From the NCBI GenBank assembly GCA_012064415.1, contig SSNU01000249.1, positions 310,001 to 374,000 of the forward strand: a stretch of 64,000 bases of DNA, given 5' to 3'. Below are positions 32,986 to 44,882 of the stretch, in pieces. The translations under genes and the position numbers were made by a program. How positions within the stretch are numbered: position 1 is the stretch's first letter; every line of letters starts with the position of its first letter. Source of the stretch: Gyrodactylus bullatarudis. Taxonomy: Eukaryota; Platyhelminthes; Monogenea; Gyrodactylidea; Gyrodactylidae. The notes beneath the pieces were generated by a model, which was given only the letters and a program-made list of their open reading frames with translations, had not been told where the DNA came from and searched no databases.

Positions 32986-35939
32986 TCATTCGAGAGTTAC
33001 TTTCATGTCCTCCAATTTTGTCAAGAGTTCGTCAAGTTCCTTGGTCCTTGTTACTTCTCTGTAATGATTAGTAAATAAATTAGATTATTTTTTTCTGTTT
33101 TCTTATGAAAAATAACTCAAGGTTTATCCTAAAATAATTGGTATCTCTCATAATTTCGGACATGACTAGAGACTATGATCAAAGCTATAATCTGTAATAA
33201 ATCAGGAAGCTGAGAAAAATTCCAGGCAAGCTCTTGAATAAGTCCTGTGTGAGTCAGTGTAAATTTTATTTGAAAACTAAAGATTTTCAAGGAGGAAGGA
33301 AAGGACATAAAACTTTTGTAACTCAATTCCATTAGCAGTTACTTTCACTGTAAAATTATTGAGTTTGGATCTGAAATAGTGAACTTAGTTATTTTGAAAG
33401 ATATAACTTATAATATCAATCTGGTAATAGAAAGCTAGATATAGATGAAATATTCATATTTTCAACTTAAAATAAGGAAGTTCGCTATATTTGCGATCAA
33501 AAGGTATATTTTTCAAAGATAAATCTAAAGCTCTCTTGAATTATAATCATCTAAAATTATTTTGGTCTACTCTACTATATATATGGTTTGGAAATATTTC
33601 TTTCGGATACCTTTTTCCATCAACCAATGGATATTTATGATTGGGAAGTAGTCAAAGTTTATCTTTCACAAATATAACCTATTCAATGAATGTAAAACTT
33701 TCAAGATTATTCTAGATTCTAAAAGAAGCATGATGACAGAGAGATTCATTTTTAAAAAATGAGATATTACCAAAATTTGCTGGATTCATTGATTTTTCTA
33801 ACTATCATTTAATTAATATCATCAATAAAAGTTTTTTTAATCTAAAAAAGTAATAAAATTTATCATGAATTTTACGTTTAGAAACACTTTCAAACGGACT
33901 GTTACTACTGACCATGTTGTAATATTTTGAATAGTGTAGTAGTAGTTAAATTTGACATTACATGTGATATTTACTTAGTCACCACTTGATGAATATTTTA
34001 TTGCCGATAAATATTTATCTATAGCACATAATACAGTGTTTGTCAAATCCATATACCTGCATAAATTCTATTGAAATCATCAATAAAATCCTAAATCATT
34101 TTTTAGGTTTAAAATGAGATGGAGTTTTCTTTTAAGAGTTTTATTGATTTAATGACGAAATAATTGCCATGGATACCAGAGAAAGGGGATAATTTTTGTC
34201 TACTGTTTAACCCTATCAAGACGATAAAGAAACCAATCGAGAAAAAACTCACAATTAATATAGAATGATTCTAAATAAGTTTCTAATGTGAATTCTATGT
34301 AATAAGAATTCTTTTGATCCCGTCTTATAAAGTTGATTTTCAATTGAATTTTCTATCTACTAATAAGTAGATGAAAACTAAATTTGACTAATCTTGGTTA
34401 TTATATCAAAGTTTAGATATCTCTTTGAGACTTTTTGAAGTTTTTTATCGGAAATTATAAAATAGATTATTGAGATCTGCGAATTAACTGAGAATTCCCC
34501 TATATAGAGCGAATCTCTCGAAAGAGTTAATTTAGCTAAGAATATCTATGGATTCAACGTTATAATCTCAGTTTGAGTACAAAGTTTACCAATTATAGTG
34601 AAATAAGAAATAAACTCACTTTTGACGTTCCGCTTTGTAGACTGCGACTAATTGCAAGAAAAGAGAGTTATTCATTTCCATAAAGGTTTTGAGAACGTTT
34701 GATACAAGAGCAATGATTGCCTGATTCCAATGTTCTGTGGATACTCGATAAAAGGAAGGAAATAGAATAGGAACAAGGACTTCATTATTCTCTTCAATTA
34801 AAGAAATGAAATATTCATTATTCCAAAAGTAAAGAGCTCTTTCTGCAACCTGAAAATGGGAACTGGAAACTGATCGAGCGATTTGCTTAAAGAATGGAAC
34901 CATAATCTTTTGAAATTGCACGGGTTCTATAATATCCACAATCTCTTCCATTTCCCCGAGAAACATTACTTCTTTTTGAGAATGAGTCTTGGGCCAAAAT
35001 TTGAGGAGACCCTTGACAACCTCCTCTGTCAATGAAGGATCTTTTTCAAGGAATTGAACAACACAATAAGCCAATTGCGGATGGAATAAAATTAAAGATT
35101 TTGCTTTATGCAGAGGTATAAGGACTTTGATGAGAAACTTCGTATGTTCTGTTTTGAGGGGAAGAGCAAATCCATTAATAATACTGCCCAATATTTCTAA
35201 AAGTTCTCCAACCCCATTAAACTGTTCAAGTTCATAGATGAAACGCAGGAAGATGTTGTTAATTTGTTTCCTAATGAAGGATCTAAGACCAAGGAATTTG
35301 CCATAAATTCTATGAACAACAGTTTTAAGGAGATCTCGTTCCCTCGGATCTTCAGAGTCAAATAATTCCAAGAGCTGTAGAACAAATTTTGCATCAATAA
35401 ATCTCTTTGCAATACTCGGCTGGAACTGAGAATTCTCTAGAACTCGAAGGAAGAACTCATAAACATAAAGCAAATGAGGCCATGCAGGATCAAGAGTTGG
35501 ATCATCTTCTTCGGGATCAAAGTCTGCAGTATCCGAGGGTGGAAGTGCTCGAAATATATTACAAGCAATCATTCGAACAATATCTTGATAAACATTTTCC
35601 TGTAGAACATCTCTAGTAACAGTAACATATTCAACTAATTCTAATAAGCAAGTTCTTTTGACTTCTTTGCTTTGAAGGTCACTAACTGGATCGGAAAAAT
35701 CAAATACGACACAGCATTGTTGTAGCTTTTTGATAAATAAATCCGGTTTTTCTTGGTTAGATGCAGCTAAGAAAAGTTATCAATTAATTTAAACTACTTT
35801 TAAGCGAGGGAAGCTGTGTAAGTTCTGTTGGGGCTTTAGGTCGGTAGTGTGATGAGCCGGTAGGTCGTTTATTCTTTTTTACTTTACCTTCGACCTTATT
35901 TCTGAAAGGATCTAACATTTTTTGTGGATTTGAACTCAT
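32986..35939 (-). CDS. PPP2R5: PP2A regulatory subunit B56 (PPP2R5 family)
   Basis: B56 directs the PP2A holoenzyme to LxxIxE-type partners at kinetochores, in Wnt signalling and elsewhere. Exons on the minus strand are 35939-35798, 35766-34620 and 33058-32986, with matching phases; 453 aa. After a basic, disordered N-terminus comes [10 protein letters not shown], then the HEAT-like B56 fold: [119 protein letters not shown]. The last exon supplies the charged C-terminal helix after YKAERQK. Intron 1 is only 31 nt; intron 2 is 1,561 nt. Isoform class cannot be assigned. It is divergent from separase. Confidence 0.96.
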
Positions 35940-36142
35940 TGTATGTATATTATGTATATAGTTCAGGAAAAAACAATCAACATTAATTTAAAAGACCTAA
36001 TATGCTGGAATTTTATGGTGGATGTTGTATCAAATCAAAATATTTGAATGAAGAATATTTAGAAACAAAATAAAAGTCAAGAAAATATCATATATTGACT
36101 TTGTTATAACTAACTTACTATTGCTTTCCAATCAAATCAAAT
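35940..36142. promoter_or_regulatory. Divergent promoter region PPP2R5 / separase
   Basis: 203 bp between opposite start codons; no clear TATA box. Shared promoter inferred from spacing. Confidence 0.45.
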
Positions 36143-39100
36143 ATGAATGACATTCTTAATGAGTTGAATTTTCTAATATCCAAGGTAAGATTTACTATAA
36201 AATTCTAGAAATTCTCACAACTACCATGTAAAGCAGGATTTGAAGATCTTCGAAAGGAGAAGATTGACGAATTAATTGAATATATTCCCCTTTTTAAGGA
36301 TATTGTCAAGCTAAACTCTTTGCTTAAGAACGTATCTAAAACAATTTCTTCAGCAGAATATCAGACCTCTTTTTATGAGATAGAATTTTGTTGTATTATT
36401 TCCAAAATGTACAGTACAGTGAGTCCTTTGCTTTCAGTTTATATTTAAAATTATTTAAAATTGTAATTTGTATATTAAAAGCCGGAAATGGAATTGGAAT
36501 TTTGGAAATCCTACTATATCTTTCTTAAAAAGTCCAACAAAGCAACTAATATTGCTGAAATAGCGTTCGTCAACAGTAAAATTGCTTTTTGTAAATACAA
36601 AATGTCAGGATTTGATTCAGGAAAAACATTTTTTAACAAAAATACGAATATCATGAAATCCCTTCAAGATTATCAAAAGAAAAACTCTATACCTGAAAAT
36701 TACATCATAAAATTCGTTTATTCCGAAATTATCAATGCATTTTTCAATTCGGATCTAAAGGTAATTTATTTAATTTAAAATATTTTCTATAGTGGAGTAA
36801 ATTTTCCATCTTGTTGGACTCAATAAAGAATCGTTATCGCTCATATTTGAGTGGTAAATTTTGGAGTTCCATATGTGCCAGATCAATATATAATATATTT
36901 GTTCTTAAATTCATTTATCGGTATTTCCCAAAAAAGGATTACGTCAGTGTTCTTATTCTAGATGGAACCGAAAGCAAGCCGAATTGTTCTATATTTTTAA
37001 TTTTGAGTAATATAAAATCTTCCACTTCTAGCATGATTAAATTCATCTTGAACAAGATAAAAATTGAAGATAAAGAGAATTTATTCGATTCAAAATCTTG
37101 GCTTAATCATATAAAACCATCAATGGAGTTAACATCGCTTTGGATGGTTACAGATCTTTTTATAGAATCTCTTAAATTATCTGCTCAGTTTTATACCCTA
37201 ATTGGAATATCTAGAGAAGCTACATTTTTTCAAAACCAATATTTCCTGTGTGCATCAAAATTTTCCATCCCACACCAAGTTCAGAAAGCCCTCAGTTTTA
37301 TGGCGTATTCGTCAATGGTTGATTTGAACTGGTCCAATTTCAATTTTCTCCTCGAAAAAATCAATCATGTCCTAATTGAATCATCTGATTCAATTTACGA
37401 AACAAAAGCAAAGAAACCCGAGAGAAATCCTGATAGTCCGTTAGAAGAAAACGCGAGTGAGTTCATTTACCAAATTAACCAAAAAATTAAGCATATCTTT
37501 ATTGAGATTCTAAGTTTTGAAAAAATATTTCCTCCAACAATATTTCCTTTTTGACAGTTCTAGTTAGTATTTTAAATTAGTAAAGAAATTTTATTGTCAA
37601 GTTCTGTCGGTGAAAATCTAAAGATGAAATTTTCCGAACTTTTTTAAATACGCTAGTTTAACACCTACATATTATAAGGTGTAGTGTCAAGATTAGAGTT
37701 GTCTTTTCACAAATTCATATTTAACCATATGCCAAATGGAATTACAGTTAAAGAAGAAATATGCACAGTTGCCACAGAATATTTTACACATAATGAGGAT
37801 TAGATAAATCACAGTAATGAATTTGTAAAGATTGCAACGAATTTGAAAAAGGAAAGGATGCGATCAAAAGCGGAAAAAATATGATTTATTCTTTGCACCA
37901 AAAATTAAAAAAAAATTCATTCTCACCTGTTTTTTATTCAAAGAAAAAACTTTGACAAAGTGATGAATTTTTCATGTATATTAATAGGACTTGTAAATTT
38001 GTTAGGCCAAATTATAATATCCGCTTATATCACTTATACTTTCTCTAAGCAAGACTTAGACCAATTGTAAAAGAAGTCTTATTCCCTTTGACTTTGTGTA
38101 ATTAATCCTTTAAAAAACATGCAAACATTATTATCTTGTATATATTCTTGCTATTTAAGGCTATTAATTACCCAGGATCTTCTAAAATATATTATTCTAA
38201 AAAATAATTGAAGAAATGAATTTGTCCTTCTAGATCCATTTACTAATGATCAAATTGAAGAGCTATCAAAAGCATACTCAAAATTTGCTCCTGGCTCATT
38301 CGCTTGTAATCCGAGTGAAGACTTGTCCAGGGATATTTTTGGCAAATCCAATAATCTCTTCCCTGACTTCAATCTTATTAAGCAGAAAATTGTGCATAAA
38401 TTCGATACCAAAAAGTTTTCCGAAGATATTTACAAATTGTTCAATCCTGAACATCTTTTGAACATTATTCTCCATGGAACGAATTATAATTTGATTGTGG
38501 AAATATCCAACTTTGTCCGCCATAAAATCATATTAGCTCGGCATGACCTTGTCGATGAAAAGATTATTGAGTCTATCAAAAAGCCTGAAGATCCATTTGT
38601 AGCTATTGCAGATCAAATTAAACAAATTAATCTCTCACCAGAGACACCAAAGTAAGCTATCCTTCCCCATTAACTTTACCATCATATTATATAGATATTC
38701 ATCAAATCAAAAACTTATTTTTGTACCCAATTTTTCCCAAAATCTCTATTTGTCTTCAAATAAAGGGAACGTCAAAGAAACCCTATAATTCAGTTCATCC
38801 ATTATGAGTGTATCAAATTAAATTTTTTTTCAACAGACAATCCCCAGATAAATTGTTACCTCAGGTCAGGCGTACACGTCGTAATTACAAAAATATGTTT
38901 ATTGATGATGAGGAAAGTTCGAGTATCAAGCCCCCTCGAGCTCCACCCACTGCAATGCGAAAAAAGAAAGTGGACATATTTTGTGATGAATTTCAGTCTC
39001 CAAATATAATGCCTACTTCAAAGGATGCCATTACCAGTGGTGTTGAACCTGGAACAGCAAAAAAAGTATACACCGATTGTAAAAAAAATCAAAAAATATC

Positions 39101-42100
39101 CATTTATTGTGACAATTTAGAAGATACAACATCCCAAGTGAGTTGCTTTTGTAAACAATTAAGTGGTTGAATATAAGATTAGTTTTTTATTTATTAGTTG
39201 AGTAATACCATAAAATATCTTTTTCATTCTTTGCAACTTGTTTTTTTATTAAATAGGGAACTCCTGTCAAATCAAAATCTGTCGTAAAATCACCGGAAGA
39301 AAATAAATCGCCAGTTAAAAATTGCGAAAATGATATAGAAAAAGGTCCGGAAGAATTACTAAGTCATCTTCCCATAACCTATGTCATGAACAAGGCTAGA
39401 TCTGAACGTGAATTCATCTCTAGAATTATTGGAGATCCAGGAAGTGCACTAAAAGATTCAGAAGATCATAAAGTCTTGCTTCCAGAGATTCTGAAATACC
39501 TCGAAATTCTCAGTATATTCCCCTGTCCACTGCTTACTCGTCCTCTCTTGCAATGGTTATCACTTCATGCACTCAAAATGGGACTTGATGAACAAGCTTC
39601 CTTTTTCCTTATTCATGCTGTCAGCTCTTCTACAACACTTAATTATCTCTGTCAGTCTGAAATATTTGGCAGGTAAATTTTCAAATCTTTTTAAATACTT
39701 GCTACAGTATTTTAAAATTGCTATTAGTATCATGCATTTTTTGATCACTTTTCACATTCATTGATACTGTAAGTGAAAGGATATATTTATATAATATATA
39801 GTGGTTGAGTGAGGCACTTCTTATATTTATGATTCACGACTTATTTTACATGATATATTTTTCAAATTAAGCCCATTCGATTCATAGAAAAATTCTCTAT
39901 CGAATGATACCTAGATGAAATTGTTACCTATCATAACTTTTCTAGTAAAGGTAAATATACTATCTTTCATTAAAATTGAAAACGAAAAAATATTTGAGGC
40001 AAAGATTATAATGCTATCCCAGAGGTTTTCAGAGAAAAGTACATTAAATATAAATATAAATTTTTAAAATTTCGTTTAGGAAATTAAAACTTGACCTTAC
40101 TGACACTTCATTCAACGAAGGAATGAGTATAATTCAAAAGAGCCTGGAGGCTGTCAAATTCCAGGATATAATCCTCCCACCAAAAAGCAAAATAATCAAT
40201 AACTACATTCGAAAGTTTATCTGGATACAATTCACCATTGTTGATGAATTGCAAATTTACAAAAAGGACCTTGTCCAATTCCTTCCTTTCAGCATGGGCG
40301 TTAGGAAACAGGGCTATCTTCTCTGTACAAAATACTATTTTGGCTATGAAAATCAGAATTTGAGAATAAAGGCCTCAACTAGACTCCTGCTTAATTTCTA
40401 CATTAATGATGTAAGATTGCTTGCTAAAAAAACAACCTTTTCTTTTTCTATTGTTATTTTGGTTTGTTCTTCAGGGACTGACTTTACTCAGGACCTTTCA
40501 TGAATTGCAAATACGAAATCTTGAGTCGATGAACGAGACGGATGCAAATAGATTTTGGAATTCTCGCTATAGTCTTGATAACAAAATGCAAGTTTTACTC
40601 TTGAAAATGCGCAAGGAATGGTTCACCCAGGATGATCTCGACTGGATTCATTCCACTGATGAGACAATCAACCAAAATGATATCAAGAACATTTTAATCT
40701 TGGACAGAGTAAATTATAAAATCCTAAATTTCCTAAACTTTTGAGCATTAATAATTATTAATAAGTGGTGAAACTCGAATAAGGGTCAATTCCAAAAATT
40801 ACCGAAAGCAAATATTCTTTCAAGAAAAATTGCTATGATTTTCTCACACAAAAATCACCTCAATTATAATTACTTTTGTCTCTGAATTTAATTTCAATGA
40901 TCTCTGGATGATATTTTTATAGCAACTGTCGATACTGAATTCGTTTCAAGTTTTATTTTTTAATATTGATGCCATCATTGAGACGAAACTTTTGCTGAAA
41001 AGAATATGATATATCTGCAAAGTTCTACTTCTTGACAAGATGGCTCAAATTAGTACTATATAATACCTATATGAATTTGAAAATATATCAAGATGTGAAT
41101 TAACCCTATTTTTAAATATTCGAATACTAATCTATTTTAGTTATCATAATTTTTAATTGTTTATCTCGTATTTCAACATTCCAAGCTCTTTTTATAAATA
41201 TCTCTATTTCCTTAGCAATTAACACTAGTTCCAATGGAATGGGTCATTTGGAACATGGAAAGTAGCTTTGACACAGACATCATTGAACAAAGATCCCAAT
41301 CTGATCCAAATGAAATTCTCGATATGGACCTGAAAATGTTTAGACTCAGAGCAGATGCACATTCCAAAAAGCCCAAATTTCCAGAATATGTTGTACAGGA
41401 TTGCTTACCATCAATTTGTCGTCAATTTTCTCTTCCCATTGCTGTTTCCCATTTATTCTCAATGCTTAATGTAAGAGATCTTTTTTTGCAATTTATTGAG
41501 ATTGCATGATTATTACTTGGAGTTTATTAGATAAGATTAAGAATTTAAAAGTACAAAAGAACTTAAAATAGCTTATATACAAACTGAAAATAATCTCAGC
41601 TTTGTACCTAAATAACCCTGCGAATATGAGAAATTTATTATAGGAGTATCACTCTTTTATACAAAGAACTTTAGTATCTACAGCACTTTACTTTTAAATT
41701 AAATTTCCATTTCAAAGCATCACTTTCCATCATATTACGAAAGTAAAGATGACGATGTCGATGAAAAGTCGGAAAGTTTTCATGATCACGAAGCTCTCTG
41801 TTCTCTCACACCACGCAATGGATTTTTTATTCTTGACCCTGACCAGAATTTGCACAAGACTAGAGCAACATTCTCACGTCTTTTCACAAAACACCTGAAT
41901 GATTGGATTGGAATACAACGGCGATGGCCAAATGATAAAGAAATATCCAGTGGAATCCGAAAGAAAGATATTATATCCTACATTGGCCATGGGAGCGGTA
42001 GTAGATTTCTTGTCAACTCCATTTGCAAAGGAAATGACTTCAAATCTCTGTGTCTTCTATTTGGCTGTTCATCTGCAAGATCTCAGTTAATTGGCAGAAA

Positions 42101-42487
42101 TGAGCTACAATCTAATTTTATTACATATCTTTTAGCTGGATGGTAAGTTCATTCAGGGATAATACATATTTAATAATTGTTATTCATCTTTAGATAAAAC
42201 ATAATTTTTCTTTAAATAGTCCCTCAATACTTGGAATGCTCTGGAATGTCACAGATCTAGATTTAGATCGATATTCTATGAATCTTTTCAGAAATTGGTT
42301 CTGTGAAAATGATTCTTCCCTTGGCTCGATACCTAACAGTTCTGATCTGACAAGACAGGCTTTGAAGTGTGTTGAAGCCTGTAAACTCAAAAATCTTAAC
42401 GGTAAAGCAGTTATCGTGTATGGTATCCCGGTTAAAAGAACAGATAAGAACTTGTACCCTCCTTTCAATTTTGATGTTATAAAATGA
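36143..42487 (+). CDS. ESPL1: Separase (peptidase C50), cohesin-cleaving protease
   Basis: Separase cleaves the kleisin subunit of cohesin at anaphase. Twelve exons join in phase: 36143-36184, 36209-36418, 36482-36760, 36793-37456, 38234-38651, 38837-39137, 39257-39672, 40080-40410, 40475-40708, 41216-41470, 41718-42142, 42220-42487; 1,280 aa. The C-terminal protease domain is diagnostic: NGFFILDPDQNLHKT, ISYIGHGSGS with catalytic His1141 (codon 41988), LCLLFGCSSA with catalytic Cys1167 (codon 42066), and GMLWNVTDLDLDRYSMNLF. The long N-terminus has no recognisable motif, as expected for a helical-repeat region that diverges quickly. A basic, Ser/Pro-rich middle (exons 6-7) may be the disordered linker. 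Introns 1 and 3 are 24 and 32 nt; intron 1 ends in an in-frame TAG, so it must be removed. The length is close to nematode separase and well below the vertebrate protein. The first exon is the least certain. Confidence 0.92.
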
Positions 42488-42533
42488 ATAAATTAATGTC
42501 TAAAAATTTGACTGTATTGAAATAAAATTTATT
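42487..42533. terminator. Abutting polyA signals of convergent genes
   Basis: Separase has AATAAA at 42487-42492, overlapping its stop, and again at 42521-42526. The TRAPPC6 signal (minus strand) reads AATAAA at 42533-42528, one base from the separase signal, forming AATAAAATTTATT. The two stop codons are only 69 bp apart, so the 3' ends must overlap or nearly so. Confidence 0.65.
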
Positions 42534-42556
42534 CAATGATATCCATGTCATTTTGC

Positions 42557-43135
42557 TTAGTTTGTATTCAAACGAACAGAAAATCTGCATACAGGTAATT
42601 TGTCTATTTCTAACGAGACATCACATTTTAAACCCAAGGCAGACAATGCTCCTTTTAAAATGCCTAAGTGAAACGATTTGATCTAGAGGAAACTCCACTT
42701 AAATAAAACTTACCTGATTTATTTTATCAATGTATTGGCTTCCTTCTGATATGTTTGTAAATATGGGAAATCTTTCGTCAATAAGTACAAAATAATTCTA
42801 CAAAATAAGTTGAAAGGAGAATACATTTTTGTTGGTCTTAAGGCTATCAACTTGCTTGCCATAAAAGTTTCCCCAAAACTGAGTACAAATGAATTTCATT
42901 GTATCTAAATCTGAAGCGAATCTTGGATGATCCTTAACAAAACGCTGAATATAACGTGATGATATTGATTCACCAATGGATTCTATATTTTTATTGAGCG
43001 TTTTCTCAGTATTCTTCTATTTAAAATATCAATATTTTTAAATACTTTTTTAGATACTTCCACAACATAGTTTATAAGTTCGCAAAATAGATAATTTAAG
43101 GCATCCTCAGAAGGATCAATTTGATCTTGTTTCAT
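42557..43135 (-). CDS. TRAPPC6: TRAPP complex subunit 6 (TRAPPC6/Trs33)
   Basis: TRAPPC6 is a core subunit of the TRAPP complexes that activate Rab1/Ypt1 in ER-Golgi and Golgi traffic. Exons on the minus strand are 43135-43046, 43016-42825, 42797-42714 and 42682-42557; all phases are 0; 163 aa, the normal length. Conserved stretches: LIER-like SRYIQRFVKDHPRF, LDTMKFICTQFWGNFYGKQVDSLKTN, then VLIDERFP and the C-terminal HLGILKGALSALGLKCDVSLEI plus LPVCRFSV. The three introns are 29, 27 and 31 nt. The 27-nt one is a multiple of three but holds an in-frame TAG, and homology continues across the joint (KTNKN to NYFVLID). The N-terminal third is highly diverged. It is divergent from PSMC4 and convergent with separase. 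Confidence 0.93.
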
Positions 43136-43210
43136 ATTAAAAAATTAAACAATAATTTTTAAAAATCAGGTTGTTTTAAATTAGTCTACTTTTCGTAAAT
43201 TTTCTTAATC
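43136..43210. promoter_or_regulatory. 75-bp divergent promoter TRAPPC6 / PSMC4
   Basis: Opposite start codons are separated by only 75 bp of AT-rich sequence with no TATA consensus. Both 5' UTRs and the promoter must fit within, or the transcripts overlap. Confidence 0.5.
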
Positions 43211-44486
43211 ATGAATGAAATTGGTCTCAACCCAGCTACACTCTCTAGAGTAGATCATCATGAGAATACTGCTCTTAACTTTTCACGCATAGATCCTCTT
43301 GCACTCAATGATGACGATTATTACGTCAAACTTAAGGTAATTTCATATAATTATCTACTATTAGCATCTTGAAAAACAACTAGAATTTGTACAAGTTCAA
43401 GAAGATTACATTAAAGACGAGCTTAAAAACTTGAAAAAAGAATATCTTCACGCCCAAGAAGAAGTGAAAAGGATTAAAAGTGTCCCTCTTGTTATTGGAC
43501 AATTTCTTGAAGCAGTTGACCAAAATACAGGGATCGTTTGTTCAACCACTGGATCTAACTTTTATGTTAGGATCATGTCTACTATTGATAGAGAACTACT
43601 TAAACCGAGTGCCAGTGTAGCTCTCCATAAACACAGTAATGCATTGGTTGATGTTTTACCACCCGAAGCTGACAGCAGCATCACCATGTTACAAGCAGAT
43701 GAAAAACCTGACGTTTCTTATGCAGATATTGGTGGTATGGACATACAAAAACAAGAGGTTCGCGAAGCTGTTGAATTGCCACTAACTCACTTTGAATTGT
43801 ATAAACAAATCGGTATTGATCCTCCCAGAGGTGTACTCATGTATGGTCCTCCAGGATGTGGTAAAACCATGTTAGCTAAAGCAGTGGCTCATCATTCTAC
43901 TGCAGCTTTTATCAGAGTTGTTGGATCTGAGTTTGTTCAAAAATACCTTGGTGAAGGTCCAAGGATGGTTCGTGACGTTTTCCGTCTCGCCAAAGAGAAT
44001 GCTCCAGCCATTATTTTTATTGATGAAATAGATGCCATTGCAACTAAACGTTTTGACGCTCAGACTGGCGCTGATCGCGAGGTTCAAAGAATTTTATTGG
44101 AGCTTTTAAATCAAATGGATGGTTTCGATCAATCTGTCAACGTTAAAGTTATCATGGCAACTAATAGAGCCGATACGTTGGATCCTGCACTCTTACGTCC
44201 AGGAAGATTAGATAGAAAAATCGAATTTCCTCTGCCTGACAAGCGTCAAAAGCGACTAGTTTTCTCAACAATTACTAATAAAATGAATTTGAGTGATGAA
44301 GTTGATCTCGAAGAGTATGTGTCAAGACCTGATAAAATATCTTGTGCTGATATCAACGCAATATGCCAAGAGGCTGGTATGCAAGCAGTTAGAGAGAACA
44401 GATATGTTGTTTTACCCAAAGATTTCGAAAAGGGCTATAAAAATAATATCAAAAAAGACACACACGAGCTCGACTTCTACAAATAA
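43211..44486 (+). CDS. PSMC4: 26S proteasome regulatory ATPase Rpt3 (PSMC4)
   Basis: One of the six AAA+ ATPases of the 19S base, which unfold ubiquitinated proteins and open the 20S gate. Exons 43211-43336 and 43365-44486; 415 aa, as usual for Rpt3. It shows an N-terminal coiled coil ([12 protein letters not shown] onward), the OB domain, Walker A GPPGCGKT (about residues 203-210), Walker [11 protein letters not shown], the second region of homology [16 protein letters not shown], and a C-terminal HbYX motif (DFYK end) for docking into the 20S alpha ring. RKIEFPLPD and [20 protein letters not shown] match Rpt3 well. The single intron is 28 nt. AATAAA at 44482-44487 overlaps the stop codon, so the 3' UTR may be extremely short. 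Confidence 0.97.
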
Positions 44487-44882
44487 AATTTTATTTACAA
44501 TATAAATAACATTAAAATCATGACTTATACAATTCACATATTGAAATTCTAATTACAATTATTTTTAGATCAAGAATTTTAACTTGAAGACTCGAAGTTG
44601 AAGTTCAATCCTTGAACCGATAAAAAGCCTGACGAAAGTTTTCCTATTTACAACCTCTGGATAAGATTCCAATTATTATTAACAGGGACTATAATAAGTC
44701 ACAAATCAACCAGTTTCATTTAAACAAAAATGATTTATGATAATATTTTTTCGTTTAAATAATTATAGAAATAGAACAATCTTAAAATATTTTTTTCTTC
44801 ATACACACAATCCTATGATACTTCAGCTTCTTCAGGCTTTCTCTTAATGTTTATTGACTGCTCAGACTTTTTAATTGGCTAG
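44487..44882. other. Intergenic region PSMC4 / CNOT6
   Basis: About 400 bp, AT-rich, presumably containing the CNOT6 promoter. A 21-codon minus-strand frame (44880-44815) after a TCTAG acceptor is not supported otherwise. Confidence 0.4.

Noticed and set aside
44815..44880. Minus-strand frame PIKKSEQ ... KPEEAEVS after a TCTAG acceptor, like a terminal exon.
   Set aside because: Only 21 codons, and an upstream exon would have to overlap CNOT6 exons on the other strand; no donor found.
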